The notes under the pieces: model-generated | What the model was told of the DNA's origin: nothing | Seen by the model: only the letters and a program-made list of their open reading frames with translations | Database searches by the model: none | Shown here: positions 54,504 to 63,056 of the stretch, piece by piece | Position numbering within the stretch: position 1 is the first letter of the stretch | Layout of the letters: every line of letters begins with the position of its first letter | Origin: Paenibacillus sp. yr247 | GTDB lineage: Bacteria; Bacillota; Bacilli; Paenibacillales; NBRC-103111 | Reading direction: 5' to 3' | DNA: 64,000 nt | Assembly (NCBI RefSeq): GCF_900103825.1 | Contig: NZ_FNIF01000011.1 | Location: 80,001 to 144,000, forward strand | Made by a program: the position numbers and the translations under genes

Positions 54504-54539
54504 ATGAGAGAAGCAGGAGATTTGATTTAGGGATTTAGC

Positions 54540-54568
54540 GATTTAACTGGAAAACTTCCAGCTAAATC
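54540..54568. repeat. Palindromic intergenic element
   Basis: GATTTA-A-CTGGAA-AAC-TTCCAG-C-TAAATC forms a 12-bp stem with one mismatch and a 3-nt loop. It lacks a T-run, so it is not an ordinary terminator. A related half (GATTTCCAGTAAA) follows at about 54615. The rest of 54504-54794 has no ORF. Confidence 0.6.
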
Positions 54569-54679
54569 AGTGTTTGCAAGTCTTTTGACAAAAAGAGAGG
54601 AAATTAACGAGGGGATTTCCAGTAAAATGGATGAATAACGCTCAGATGAAGAAATTAGCATGATTTTTTCCCGTTAATC

Positions 54680-54730
54680 AAATCGAAGAAAGAAACCTAT
54701 GGCATAAGCCTTAGGTTCTTTCTTCGATTT
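54680..54730. terminator. Long hairpin between convergent lipM and dat
   Basis: Arms of about 23 bp (AAATCGAAGAAAGAA.. / ..TTCTTTCTTCGATTT) with one bulged base and a 4-nt ATAA loop. The T-run is part of the stem rather than after it, so it may be a bidirectional terminator or an mRNA-stabilising stem. Confidence 0.6.
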
Positions 54731-54794
54731 GGCGAATTATGACATAATTTACTTTCAAAGCGCGAGAGATTATATGCTTGAGGTAAGTTCTAAT

Positions 54795-55622
54795 TTAAGC
54801 AAAAGTACGTTCAAACTCGTTTTGCAGCCTGCGAGTAAGCTGACCGGGAGTGCCGGTTCCAATTGATTTACCATCAATCTGTATGATTGGCGTAATTTCC
54901 ATCGTAGTTCCTGTAATAAAGGCTTCGTCAGCCTGCAAAAGCTGCTCCGTCGTAAATGATTCTTCTTTAATCATAATCGCGAGGGACTGGGCTAATCTCA
55001 AAACGACTGCTCGGGTGATGCCATGCAGAATTAAATGGTTAGCGGGATGCGTGTAAAGTACGTCATCCTTGATCATCATCAAGTTAGATGCGCTGCATTC
55101 TGTAACAATACCATTCCGATGCAGAATGACTTCTTGTACACCGTGATCGAGTGCTGCTTGCTTGGCCATGACATTAGGCAGAAGATTGAGCGTTTTGAGA
55201 TCACACCGCAGCCAGCGGATGTCCTCTAAAGTAATCGCGTTAATCCCATTATGTATAGAAGCGATAGGTCTCTGCACCTCGTTACAGTATGCGAGCAGAA
55301 TCGGTTCGGCTTGAGTGGGGAACGGATGTGCACGTGGAGCTTCGCCTCGGGTGATTTGCATATAAACAGTGCCTTCAATAAGTTCATTTCGCAGAACAAG
55401 TTCAGTGAGAATCTGTTCGATTTTTTCAATGGAAAAAGGCAGCTCTATTCGGACTTCACTTGCAGTTCTTTGAAGTCTCTGCATGTGAGCATCTTGCTCG
55501 TAGAGCTTTCCATGATAAACTCGGAATACTTCATATATTCCATCTCCGAAATAATAGCCACGATCATCAGGTGAGAGACTAACGTCCTTCTTGCTTAAGA
55601 ACTCATTTTTATAAAAATACAT
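54795..55622 (-). CDS. dat: D-amino-acid transaminase
   Basis: 275 residues, class IV PLP aminotransferase. N-terminal GYYFGDGIYEVFRVYHGKLY, the Schiff-base Lys143 in RCDLKTLNLLPNV, and the GITRAVVLRLAQ phosphate-binding segment. It interconverts D-alanine and D-glutamate for peptidoglycan and spore-cortex precursors. AAGGAG lies 7 bp before the ATG. Monocistronic. Confidence 0.94.
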   Translation of the reverse strand: MYFYKNEFLSKKDVSLSPDDRGYYFGDGIYEVFRVYHGKLYEQDAHMQRLQRTASEVRIELPFSIEKIEQILTELVLRNELIEGTVYMQITRGEAPRAHPFPTQAEPILLAYCNEVQRPIASIHNGINAITLEDIRWLRCDLKTLNLLPNVMAKQAALDHGVQEVILHRNGIVTECSASNLMMIKDDVLYTHPANHLILHGITRAVVLRLAQSLAIMIKEESFTTEQLLQADEAFITGTTMEITPIIQIDGKSIGTGTPGQLTRRLQNEFERTFA

Positions 55623-55733
55623 CTACAACATCTCCTTAAGTTTTCGTAAGCATATCCTATAAAAAAATATCGAACAAACGTTCTAAAATGAGATAAAATG
55701 TGTTATCCTATATATAGGTTAGCAGAGGTATTC

Positions 55734-55892
55734 GTGATCGTCAAAACGAGCTGCGTACTTTATCGAATTTACCATGAAACAACGATTGAATTTGAACATT
55801 TTGATCGTGAAAAAGAGAGCATTTCAAAGAAAGTCTTAGCTAAAATGATTAAGGCATGTCTTAATGACGAAATTTGGTTCTTTAGCCATTAG
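55734..55892 (+). CDS. Hypothetical small protein (52 aa)
   Basis: GTG 55734 has AGAGG 5 bp before it; an upstream ATG at 55698 has none. Product begins MIVKTSCVLYRIYHETTIEF and is moderately basic. It ends three bases before the first NrdR-like box of nrdJ. No family recognised. Confidence 0.5.
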   Translation: MIVKTSCVLYRIYHETTIEFEHFDREKESISKKVLAKMIKACLNDEIWFFSH

Positions 55893-55894
55893 AA

Positions 55895-55943
55895 GATCAA
55901 TATGTAGTGTTGTATAATGGATTTCACACACCATATATTGTAA
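55895..55943. promoter_or_regulatory. Tandem NrdR-box-like sites around the nrdJ promoter
   Basis: Box 1 GATCAATATGTAGTGT (55895-55910) and box 2 ACACCATATATTGTAA (55928-55943) match the NrdR consensus ACACWATATMTWGTGT at 12 and 13 of 16 positions. They are 33 bp apart, about three helical turns, and flank TATAAT (55913-55918). NrdR represses ribonucleotide reductase genes when dATP is high; nrdJ starts 76 bp downstream. Confidence 0.65.
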
Positions 55944-56019
55944 TTTTACATAAATTTCATTAAAGAAAGCTTGATTTTATTCGCAGCTGAATCTGTAGCT
56001 TATTGGGAGGGCATTAGTA

Positions 56020-58647
56020 ATGGGGATTGTACAGTCAAATAAGAAGTTGGATGGTTTAAGCGAGAAAATATTTTTGGATCGCTATGCACTCAAAAATGCG
56101 GATACGAGTTTTGCTAAGGTGGGCGATACTGTTCTCGTTTTGACAAAGGACGACCCCAAATTCCCAGCTAAAGAAGTTGGCGAAATCATAAGCCGTGACG
56201 GCGATATCGTGAAAGTAAAAACACGCAGCGGTGAGACTGTTGAATCCTCGGTTGAAAAGCTCACGCTAAATATAGAGAAGTCACCGGAAGAAATGTGGGA
56301 CCGTTTGGCCGGTGCTATGGCATCTGTGGAGGCAACTCCTGAGAAGCGTAAAGAATGGACAGATAAATTCAGATATATCCTCGATGATTGGAAGCTTGTA
56401 CCCGGTGGACGCATTGCTGCAGGTGCGGATGCAAGTGACGAACTAACACTCTTTAACTGCTATGTAATTCCGTCTCCACATGATAGTCGTGGCGGAATAA
56501 TGAGTACCCTTACGGAAATGACTGAAATTATGTCACGCGGCGGCGGAGTCGGAATCAATTTGTCTTCGCTTCGTCCACGTCGTTCTGTTGTGAAGGGTGT
56601 TAACGGCTCATCCAGCGGCGCTGTTTCTTGGGGAGGTTTGTTCAGCTATACAACTGGCTTGATTGAACAAGGCGGGAGCCGTAGAGGTGCCCTTATGCTG
56701 ATGATTAACGACTGGCATCCTGATCTTGAAGATTTCATTACGGTGAAGTCGACGATGGGTCAAATTACGAATGCGAATTTATCCGTTTGTGTAAGCAATG
56801 GATTTATGAAAGCCGTTAAGGAAGATCTCGAGTGGGAGCTTGTTTTTCCTGATACGACAGACCCTGATTACAACGATAAATGGGATGGCAACCTAGATGC
56901 TTGGAAAAAGCTAGGTAAAGCCGTTAAGCCTTATCGCACCGTAAGAGCACGTGACGTTTGGCATACGATCATCGAGTCCGCTTGGAAATCAGCAGAGCCA
57001 GGTGTCGTATTCATGGAATACTACAACCAAATGTCGAATAGCTGGTACTTCAATCCAATTATTTGTACGAATCCATGTGGGGAGCAGGGGCTTCCGGCTT
57101 GGGGAGTTTGCAATTTATCTGCTATTAATCTATCGAAATTTTATGATGCGGAGAAGCATGACGTGGATTGGGCAGATTTGGCCAAAGTTGTCCGTTATTC
57201 AACTCGTTTTCTCGATAATGTGATCGATAAGACTCCTTACCATTTTGAAGAAAATCGTACGAATCAACAAGGTGAGCGTCGTGTAGGACTAGGCTCAATG
57301 GGCCTTGCGGAATTGATGATTAAATTGAAAATTCGTTATGGAAGTCCGGAATCTCTGGTGTTTTTGAACAAAATCTACGGCTTTATGGCCAGAGAAGCTT
57401 ATCTGGCATCGGCTGAGATTGCCGGTGAAAAAGGATCTTTCAAAGAGTTCATTGCAGATAAATTCCTTGAGAGCGGCTTTATGAAAAACATGACCAAGGC
57501 TTTCCCTGAAGTCGGTGAAGCGATAAAGATAAATGGCATGCGCAATGTTACGGTGATTACACAAGCTCCTACTGGAAGCACGGGTACGATGGTTGGTACA
57601 TCGACGGGCATTGAGCCTTACTTTGCATTTGAATATTATCGCCAAAGCCGTCTTGGTTTTGACAAACAATATGTGCCGATTGCCCAGGAATGGAAAGATG
57701 CTCATCCCGATCAAGAGCTGCCAGATTACTTTGTAACATCCATGACATTGACGGCAGAAGATCATATTCGTGCACAAGCTGCGATTCAAACATGGGTAGA
57801 CAGCTCGATCTCCAAAACAGCGAACTGTCCGGCCGATTTCACGGTTGAAGAAACGAAACGCTTGTATGAATTGGCTTTTGATCTGGGTTGCAAAGGTGTA
57901 ACCATCTACCGCGATGGAAGCCGTGATGTGCAAGTATTGAGCACGAGCGCAGAGAAAAAGGAAAATAAGAAAGCAGAAATAGCTCCGGTAGCCGTTGCTG
58001 CCGAGGCCGTGAAAGAAGAAGATAGCCTTGTTAAGCTATCAGGAGAACTTGCAGTAGATGTTGATGCGAAGACCGAGCAAGTATTCGATAAACAATATAA
58101 GCGCCGCCCGCAAATTCTACGCGGTGCCACATATAAAGTGAATACACCTTTCGGAATGGCGTATATCACGATTAACGATATGAACGGTACGCCAAGCGAA
58201 ATATTCCTCAACGTAGGGAAAGCAGGCTCCGATGTGTTCGCTATGTCAGAAGCACTAGGCCGCGTGTGCTCCTTGTTCTTACGTTATGGCGACCATGGCG
58301 ACAAAGTAAAGCTGCTCGTGAAGCACTTGAAAGGCATCGGCGGCTCCGGAGCCATTGGTTTTGGCAACAACCGCGTCGAGTCTATCGCGGACGCAGTTGC
58401 CAAAGCGCTCGAGCAGCACGACGAAGTGATGAACGAGCAAGACGACGCGCGGAACTATGTGACCGCGACGAGTGAAGTTCTAGATGCGCCGCCAGTGCCG
58501 CATGTTGCGAGTCATAACGGGCATTCCGAATCGAGCGCAGCTAGCGTCGCATCGAAGGACTTGTGCCCGTCCTGTGGATCCGCTTCGCTGGTCAACAGCG
58601 AAGGGTGTAAGAATTGCATCAACTGCGGCTATAGCAGGTGTTCATAG
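56020..58647 (+). CDS. nrdJ: Class II (adenosylcobalamin-dependent) ribonucleotide reductase
   Basis: 875 residues. Conserved core: LFNCYVIPSP, SRGGGVGINLSSLRP, SSSGAVSWGGLFSYT, the active-site TNPCGEQGLPAWGVCNLSAI with the radical and redox Cys residues, and QAPTGSTGTMVG. The C-terminal part ends with CPSCGSASL..CKNCINCGYSRCS, a Zn-finger/redox tail that re-reduces the active site. It turns ribonucleotides into deoxyribonucleotides using B12 and needs no oxygen. Lone enzyme with no nrdAB next to it. GGGAGG lies before the ATG; NrdR-like boxes upstream. Confidence 0.97.
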   Translation: MGIVQSNKKLDGLSEKIFLDRYALKNADTSFAKVGDTVLVLTKDDPKFPAKEVGEIISRDGDIVKVKTRSGETVESSVEKLTLNIEKSPEEMWDRLAGAMASVEATPEKRKEWTDKFRYILDDWKLVPGGRIAAGADASDELTLFNCYVIPSPHDSRGGIMSTLTEMTEIMSRGGGVGINLSSLRPRRSVVKGVNGSSSGAVSWGGLFSYTTGLIEQGGSRRGALMLMINDWHPDLEDFITVKSTMGQITNANLSVCVSNGFMKAVKEDLEWELVFPDTTDPDYNDKWDGNLDAWKKLGKAVKPYRTVRARDVWHTIIESAWKSAEPGVVFMEYYNQMSNSWYFNPIICTNPCGEQGLPAWGVCNLSAINLSKFYDAEKHDVDWADLAKVVRYSTRFLDNVIDKTPYHFEENRTNQQGERRVGLGSMGLAELMIKLKIRYGSPESLVFLNKIYGFMAREAYLASAEIAGEKGSFKEFIADKFLESGFMKNMTKAFPEVGEAIKINGMRNVTVITQAPTGSTGTMVGTSTGIEPYFAFEYYRQSRLGFDKQYVPIAQEWKDAHPDQELPDYFVTSMTLTAEDHIRAQAAIQTWVDSSISKTANCPADFTVEETKRLYELAFDLGCKGVTIYRDGSRDVQVLSTSAEKKENKKAEIAPVAVAAEAVKEEDSLVKLSGELAVDVDAKTEQVFDKQYKRRPQILRGATYKVNTPFGMAYITINDMNGTPSEIFLNVGKAGSDVFAMSEALGRVCSLFLRYGDHGDKVKLLVKHLKGIGGSGAIGFGNNRVESIADAVAKALEQHDEVMNEQDDARNYVTATSEVLDAPPVPHVASHNGHSESSAASVASKDLCPSCGSASLVNSEGCKNCINCGYSRCS

Positions 58648-58654
58648 GATTGAG

Positions 58655-58680
58655 CCAGGGCGGAAGCCCTGGTTTTTATT
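58655..58680 (+). terminator. nrdJ terminator, at the edge of the mobile island
   Basis: Stem CCAGGGC / GCCCTGG with loop GGAA and TTTTTATT after it. The TGT that opens the repeat-bearing, AT-rich sequence starts at its last base. Confidence 0.88.
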
Positions 58681-58750
58681 GTCAAATTCCATAATTAATT
58701 AGAATTGTTCCATAATTCCTTAGACGGTTTGTTCCATAATTTCTTAGAAA
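58680..58750. repeat. Putative Tn7/Tn5053-like transposon end with three direct repeats
   Basis: The sequence starts TGTCAAATTCC and carries three copies of TTCCATAATT(N)2TTAGA at 58687-58703, 58708-58724 and 58732-58748, starting 21 and 24 bp apart. Several short direct repeats behind a terminal 5'-TGT are typical of transposase (TnsB/TniA) binding sites at one end of Tn7-like elements. A TniQ gene starts 51 bp further in, which supports this reading. The opposite end was not found in the window. Confidence 0.6.
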
Positions 58751-58800
58751 AATGATTTTATACATCAAAATGAATAAATATACAACAAGGTCAGTCGGCT

Positions 58801-60435
58801 ATGCATTGTTATCCTGATGAATCATTGGAAGGTTTTTTGTGTAGACTGGCTCTAATTAATCATCGTGAAGTTTTTGAGTTGGGCGTAGGGACTATTAAAA
58901 AGGATGCGTCTGAAAAACAGATTGAAAAATATCTTGACTCAATATCTGTATTGGCTGGACAGGATATAACAAAGGACTATTTAATTACATATAGGTGGTT
59001 TCTCGAAGGACTTACCCTACCAGAATGGAAAAATCAATTGTATTCCCGATTTTGCCCGAAATGTGTAGAACAAAGTACATATCATAGAGCTAACTGGTCG
59101 TTAACACATCATACGTATTGTTATAAACATTTAATCTATTTAATAGAGAATTGTTCATATTGCCAAAAGAAAATCAAAGTTGTTGATATAACAAAAGGAA
59201 AATGTGGTTATTGCAATAGCAATCTGAAGCATTCTCCGGTGCTAAGTATTGGTAAGGAGCCCAAATATCTTACAGAAGAAGGAGATTTTAAGAATATAGA
59301 TTCACCATTTTTACAGCATTCTTTAAGTATAACTGAACAAATTATTCTAACTCAGTGGCTTTCATATTACTTGGTAATGAAAACAGATCTTTTTAATATA
59401 ACTTTAAATTCAACTGAGAAACAGCGGCTTGCTTCGAGAGGATATTATCATGATATAATTCAACAATTTAAAATTATGTCACTTGCAAATGATTTACTCT
59501 CAGCATGGCCATCTAAATTAGTTATATTTTTAAATATACATTTCAAAGGGTCGTTTGATAGAACTAAAGATTTTATGTTCAAATTTGTGTACTTAATGCG
59601 TGATAAAAACTTGAAAAATGTGCTAAGAAAAACTCATATGCGTGAGGAGAGCTATAAAAATATTCGTTTTGAGCAAATGAATTACGATCGTAACTACTTA
59701 TTTGTAGAAGACATTATAGAAATTTTTGGGATTCCAGAGGAGCTACTCCAACGAGTCTTAAACAAATCGCAAATTGATATAATTTATCATCCAAGAAATA
59801 ATCTTAAAATAATTCATAAAGATTATATCCCAATGATACAAATTGAGTTTAGTAACTACGATGAAAAAATAGGGTTTATCTCACTCAGTAAAGTAGCTAT
59901 AAGATGGAATGTTAGTAATATAACTACAAAACTAATATGTGAAATGTTTCAAGTTCCAACGCAGTATTTACTTGAAGAAGTGTGTTACGAACTCGCTTTT
60001 ATAGAGAGACTTGATCAAAAAGTAACTGAGTATATTTCTGCGTATAATTTATTAGATAATTGTATATGGAGTAACAAGACCATTAAGGAATATTTAAAAA
60101 GAAAAAATATTGAGGTAGTTTTCCAATCCAGTATTAACAGTTGGGACTATTTATATTTTAGGGGAGCTGTGATAAATGCAATAAATATGATGAGTAATAA
60201 TAAGAGTGATTATCTCGATAGAAGTAATGTGATTAATCAACTAGGGTTTGAGCTTTTCAAGGCGGGGCAACTTGATGTATATTACTTTTCGAGTGGGAGC
60301 AAGGGATCTCCATTTTATTATAAATTAGACGTACAACATGTGATAAATATGTATGAAGTATATAAGAATGTAAAAGAAGTTGCTAAATATCGTCATCATG
60401 AGATAGTTAGACGAGCGTTATATGGGGAGAAATAA
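58801..60435 (+). CDS. TniQ-family protein 1 (transposition target-selection type)
   Basis: 544 residues. The N-terminal TniQ domain starts directly with PDESLEGFLCRLALIN, followed by zinc-finger-like pairs FCPKCVE (C85, C88), CYKH (C107, H110), CSYC (C118, C121) and CGYC (C135, C138). The rest is a long, helix-rich, Asn/Ile/Lys-rich region without recognised domain but with HTH-like segments (LSKVAIRWNVSNITTKLICE). TniQ/TnsD proteins choose the insertion site for Tn7-like transposons and CRISPR-associated ones. It lies 51 bp inside the end repeats. Strongly AT-rich against nrdJ, so horizontally acquired. Confidence 0.85.
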   Translation: MHCYPDESLEGFLCRLALINHREVFELGVGTIKKDASEKQIEKYLDSISVLAGQDITKDYLITYRWFLEGLTLPEWKNQLYSRFCPKCVEQSTYHRANWSLTHHTYCYKHLIYLIENCSYCQKKIKVVDITKGKCGYCNSNLKHSPVLSIGKEPKYLTEEGDFKNIDSPFLQHSLSITEQIILTQWLSYYLVMKTDLFNITLNSTEKQRLASRGYYHDIIQQFKIMSLANDLLSAWPSKLVIFLNIHFKGSFDRTKDFMFKFVYLMRDKNLKNVLRKTHMREESYKNIRFEQMNYDRNYLFVEDIIEIFGIPEELLQRVLNKSQIDIIYHPRNNLKIIHKDYIPMIQIEFSNYDEKIGFISLSKVAIRWNVSNITTKLICEMFQVPTQYLLEEVCYELAFIERLDQKVTEYISAYNLLDNCIWSNKTIKEYLKRKNIEVVFQSSINSWDYLYFRGAVINAINMMSNNKSDYLDRSNVINQLGFELFKAGQLDVYYFSSGSKGSPFYYKLDVQHVINMYEVYKNVKEVAKYRHHEIVRRALYGEK

Positions 60436-60477
60436 ATTTTTGTTTTTTTGAAATGAACCGAGGAATTAAAGTATATA

Positions 60478-60513
60478 AAAAACATGGCGACTAGTAACAA
60501 TCGCCATGTTTTT
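60478..60513. terminator. Bidirectional intrinsic terminator
   Basis: Stem AAACATGGCGA / TCGCCATGTTT, T-run on the + side and A-run on the other. Shared by the first TniQ gene and the convergent XRE gene. Confidence 0.88.
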
Positions 60514-60849
60514 TTATTCATACATTTCCATTAGTATGTTCTTTACTTTTTTTACTTCACTTGATTTTAAAGATAGTAGCAGATTTACAATTTGCTCTAA
60601 ATCATCTGATTTATCTTTGGTTCGACTATTTAGTCTCGTATATTCAAATAAGTCATATAGTCCAACATTCAAGGCAGTCGCAATTTTAGAGAGATTTAGA
60701 ACTGAGATGTTCTTTTCAGCACGCTCTACTCCACCAATATATGTATAGTGAAAGTCAGCCAATTCTCCTAATTGCTCTTGTGAAAACCCTCTTTGCTTCC
60801 GTAATTCACGTATTCGTTCACCAATTAATTTTAAAGTAGGATCTGACAT
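60514..60849 (-). CDS. XRE-family regulator of the TniQ island
   Basis: 111 residues. HTH: RELRKQRGFSQEQLGELADF, HYTYIGGVERAEKNISVLNL, then a helical tail (DLEQIVNLLLSLKSSEVKKV). Similar in plan to restriction-modification controller (C) proteins and small phage repressors. AGAGGTG lies 6 bp before the ATG. It is divergent from the small gene and second TniQ gene, so it probably represses them and itself through the dyad at 60880-60903. Confidence 0.88.
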   Translation of the reverse strand: MSDPTLKLIGERIRELRKQRGFSQEQLGELADFHYTYIGGVERAEKNISVLNLSKIATALNVGLYDLFEYTRLNSRTKDKSDDLEQIVNLLLSLKSSEVKKVKNILMEMYE

Positions 60850-60879
60850 TGGCTACACCTCTAATTGAAGTGTAGTCAA

Positions 60880-60903
60880 GATACATGAAGTCAAACATGT
60901 GTC
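60880..60903. promoter_or_regulatory. Operator candidate for the XRE regulator
   Basis: GATACATG-n8-CATGTGTC, arms matching in 7 of 8 positions, in the divergent region between the XRE gene and the tniQ operon. A further loosely symmetric AT stretch, ATGTATATGTAT, follows at about 60931-60942. Confidence 0.45.
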
Positions 60904-60998
60904 TAAATGTATTATCAAACTTAAAATACTATGTATATGTATTATAACTCTAGTTTTTGGTGATATTAATAGTAATAGATTAATAGGAGGTGTTTATT

Positions 60999-61325
60999 GT
61001 GGAAAAATTGTTTGATTTATTTCCACCAGAGAGAGCAGAAGTAACTGAAAATGGGTTGTTCTTCAATGGAAATTTGTATTCATGCAGCATCGCAATCAAG
61101 GAGCAGTGGTTTTTACTTAAGGAGGATATATTTAGAGAGATTCCTATTTATGTAGACAGAACTGATAATGAGTATATTTTAGTCTTGTTGAATGATGGTA
61201 GTCTTACAATTGCTTATAGAATATTTGATGAAACAGTGATGAATGAACAAAATATACTAATTTATCAAGAGAAGATTAGAAACCTAAAGCATCAGTTGAA
61301 AAATCGGAAAAGAGCAAGAAAATGA
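60999..61325 (+). CDS. Small protein resembling a detached TnsB C-terminal (Mu-C beta-barrel) domain
   Basis: 108 residues from GTG 60999, placed 8 bp after AGGAGG; GTG 60990 overlaps that site. The sequence ERAEVTENGLFFNGNLYSCS then IAIKEQWFL and a later strand pair (YILVLLNDGSLTIAYRI) resemble the beta-barrel that follows the DDE core in TnsB-like transposases of Firmicute Tn7-like elements. A basic, coiled C-terminus follows (YQEKIRNLKHQLKNRKRARK). The DDE catalytic domain is absent. The stop overlaps the next TniQ start (ATGA). The match is from memory of the family and should be treated as tentative. Confidence 0.55.
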   Translation: MEKLFDLFPPERAEVTENGLFFNGNLYSCSIAIKEQWFLLKEDIFREIPIYVDRTDNEYILVLLNDGSLTIAYRIFDETVMNEQNILIYQEKIRNLKHQLKNRKRARK

Positions 61326-63028
61326 ATTTAAAAAATCAACTCGATATATATCAAGATGAGAGTCTTTCGAGTTATCTTTTCAGATTGTCTCAGTGTAATC
61401 ATTATCCGAGTGTTACTTATTTGGTGGATTTTCTTGGTTTATCAGCGTACCAAGCTCAAAACAATGAATTCGATCAAGAAGCATTGAGTAAGCTTATTGA
61501 CCTGAATGAAGGGCTTGTAAATTTTGGGATTTACAATGGGTGTAATTTGGAAGAACGAGTTGGAACAGAATTGTACACTAGAATTATAATGAAAAATAAA
61601 GTGAAGTACTGTCCATTGTGTATTCAGGATAAATATTTTCATCGAACAATTTGGGTAGGGATACCTTGTCATTTATGTATTGAACATAGAGTTAAATTGA
61701 TAGATCAATGTCCTCAATGTGGTTACTTAATAAGTATGGCTGCATTTATTAGTCAAAAATGTGATAAATGCTCCTTTGATTATAGAGAAACGGAATCACT
61801 TGTAATTGAGAATACTATTTTTGTAGAATCACAATCACAAATATATCATGGATTTTGGAATGGAAATTTTTTAGTATTGAAGAATTGTAATTTTACTAAT
61901 TTCTTTAAGTTAGCATTCCACAGTTTTCATTTACTTAATGGAGCCTCAGATTATAACTCGTTAACGTCAGAGGAATTATTACTATTTTATAACCGTTCAA
62001 ATGGTGAGAAGAGCGGATTTACCCTAGCAAATGCGCTAGCTAATATCTATTGGATGTTTAATGCTTTCCCAAATCATTTCTTTATTGTATTAGATGATTT
62101 CTTAACTCGTAAACGAGGACAAGCAAGATACGAAAAGTTAAAAGCATTTGAAGAGCTCTTTAACGATCAAGCTTTTTCATGGGTCGAAGAAGCTTATAAT
62201 TCATATTTTATCGATCAAATTGATATGGGAAATGTAAGGAGAGATTTTTCAATATTTAAGAAAAACCCTAGTTTACTATTAAAAAGAACGAAGATGCGGA
62301 GAGAAGAAGTTAGACAAAACACTGGAATTGCTTACGAAAAGCTCCATGAATTAAATGATTTTAAGGAGTTGCAGCTCGAAACAAAATTAACAAATGGGCA
62401 AGCAAAGTATTTAATCGAGAAAAGTACACTTGATACTTTTTTGAATGAAAGGCATTCACTTATTTCAAGAAAGGAAGCTGGGTTAATCTTAGGGATAAAT
62501 ACATATTCAGTCTCGAAAGTAGTTAATGCGGGTTACTTAACACCTATTCAAGTTGCTAATTCCCCAATAAAACAGTTTCAACTAGATGAAGTGAATAAGT
62601 TAATGGAGCTTTGTTTGGGTCAGATTGAAAGTAAGCTTAATACTAATTTTATTAGATTTCATGATGTGCTAATCAAATATTCTACAAGTTCGCTAACAAT
62701 TGTTGATATCATTGCGTTTACGTTATCAGGACATCTCAAGCCATCACGAATTATACCTGGGGGCAATTTAGTGGATAATTTTTATGAAGAGAATGAAATT
62801 AAGGCTTGTTTGGAATTAGTCAAGAGAAAAAAACAAGAAGAAGTCGGATATTTCTTTCAAGATGTCATGAAAAAACTAAAAATAGGAGAGAAGAGGTTAT
62901 GGAAAGTTTTAAATGAAAATGGAATAGCGGCTAATTTCACTTTGCATATGAAAGATGGAAGAAAAAGATATTACTTTAAAGAAGATACGATTTCAAAAAT
63001 TCAAAAATGTTTAAGCAGCCCTGGCTAA
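61322..63028 (+). CDS. TniQ-family protein 2
   Basis: 568 residues, starts 4 bp inside the preceding gene. TniQ domain: YQDESLSSYLFRLSQCNHYP, then KYCPLCIQD (C97, C100), CIEH (C119, H122), CPQC (C130, C133) and CDKC (C147, C150). In the C-terminal half is a MerR/excisionase-like HTH, ISRKEAGLILGINTYSVSKV (about 380-400), and a second HTH-like segment near the end, typical of TnsD-type DNA-recognition regions. It is distinct from TniQ protein 1 in sequence. Together with the 108- and 217-residue proteins it forms one operon. Confidence 0.85.
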   Translation: MNLKNQLDIYQDESLSSYLFRLSQCNHYPSVTYLVDFLGLSAYQAQNNEFDQEALSKLIDLNEGLVNFGIYNGCNLEERVGTELYTRIIMKNKVKYCPLCIQDKYFHRTIWVGIPCHLCIEHRVKLIDQCPQCGYLISMAAFISQKCDKCSFDYRETESLVIENTIFVESQSQIYHGFWNGNFLVLKNCNFTNFFKLAFHSFHLLNGASDYNSLTSEELLLFYNRSNGEKSGFTLANALANIYWMFNAFPNHFFIVLDDFLTRKRGQARYEKLKAFEELFNDQAFSWVEEAYNSYFIDQIDMGNVRRDFSIFKKNPSLLLKRTKMRREEVRQNTGIAYEKLHELNDFKELQLETKLTNGQAKYLIEKSTLDTFLNERHSLISRKEAGLILGINTYSVSKVVNAGYLTPIQVANSPIKQFQLDEVNKLMELCLGQIESKLNTNFIRFHDVLIKYSTSSLTIVDIIAFTLSGHLKPSRIIPGGNLVDNFYEENEIKACLELVKRKKQEEVGYFFQDVMKKLKIGEKRLWKVLNENGIAANFTLHMKDGRKRYYFKEDTISKIQKCLSSPG

Positions 63029-63056
63029 TGAAATAAAAATATTAAAGAAGGGTTGG

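Noticed and set aside
57295..57933. 212-codon minus-strand ORF inside nrdJ
   Set aside because: Antisense to the conserved catalytic core of nrdJ, without ribosome site.
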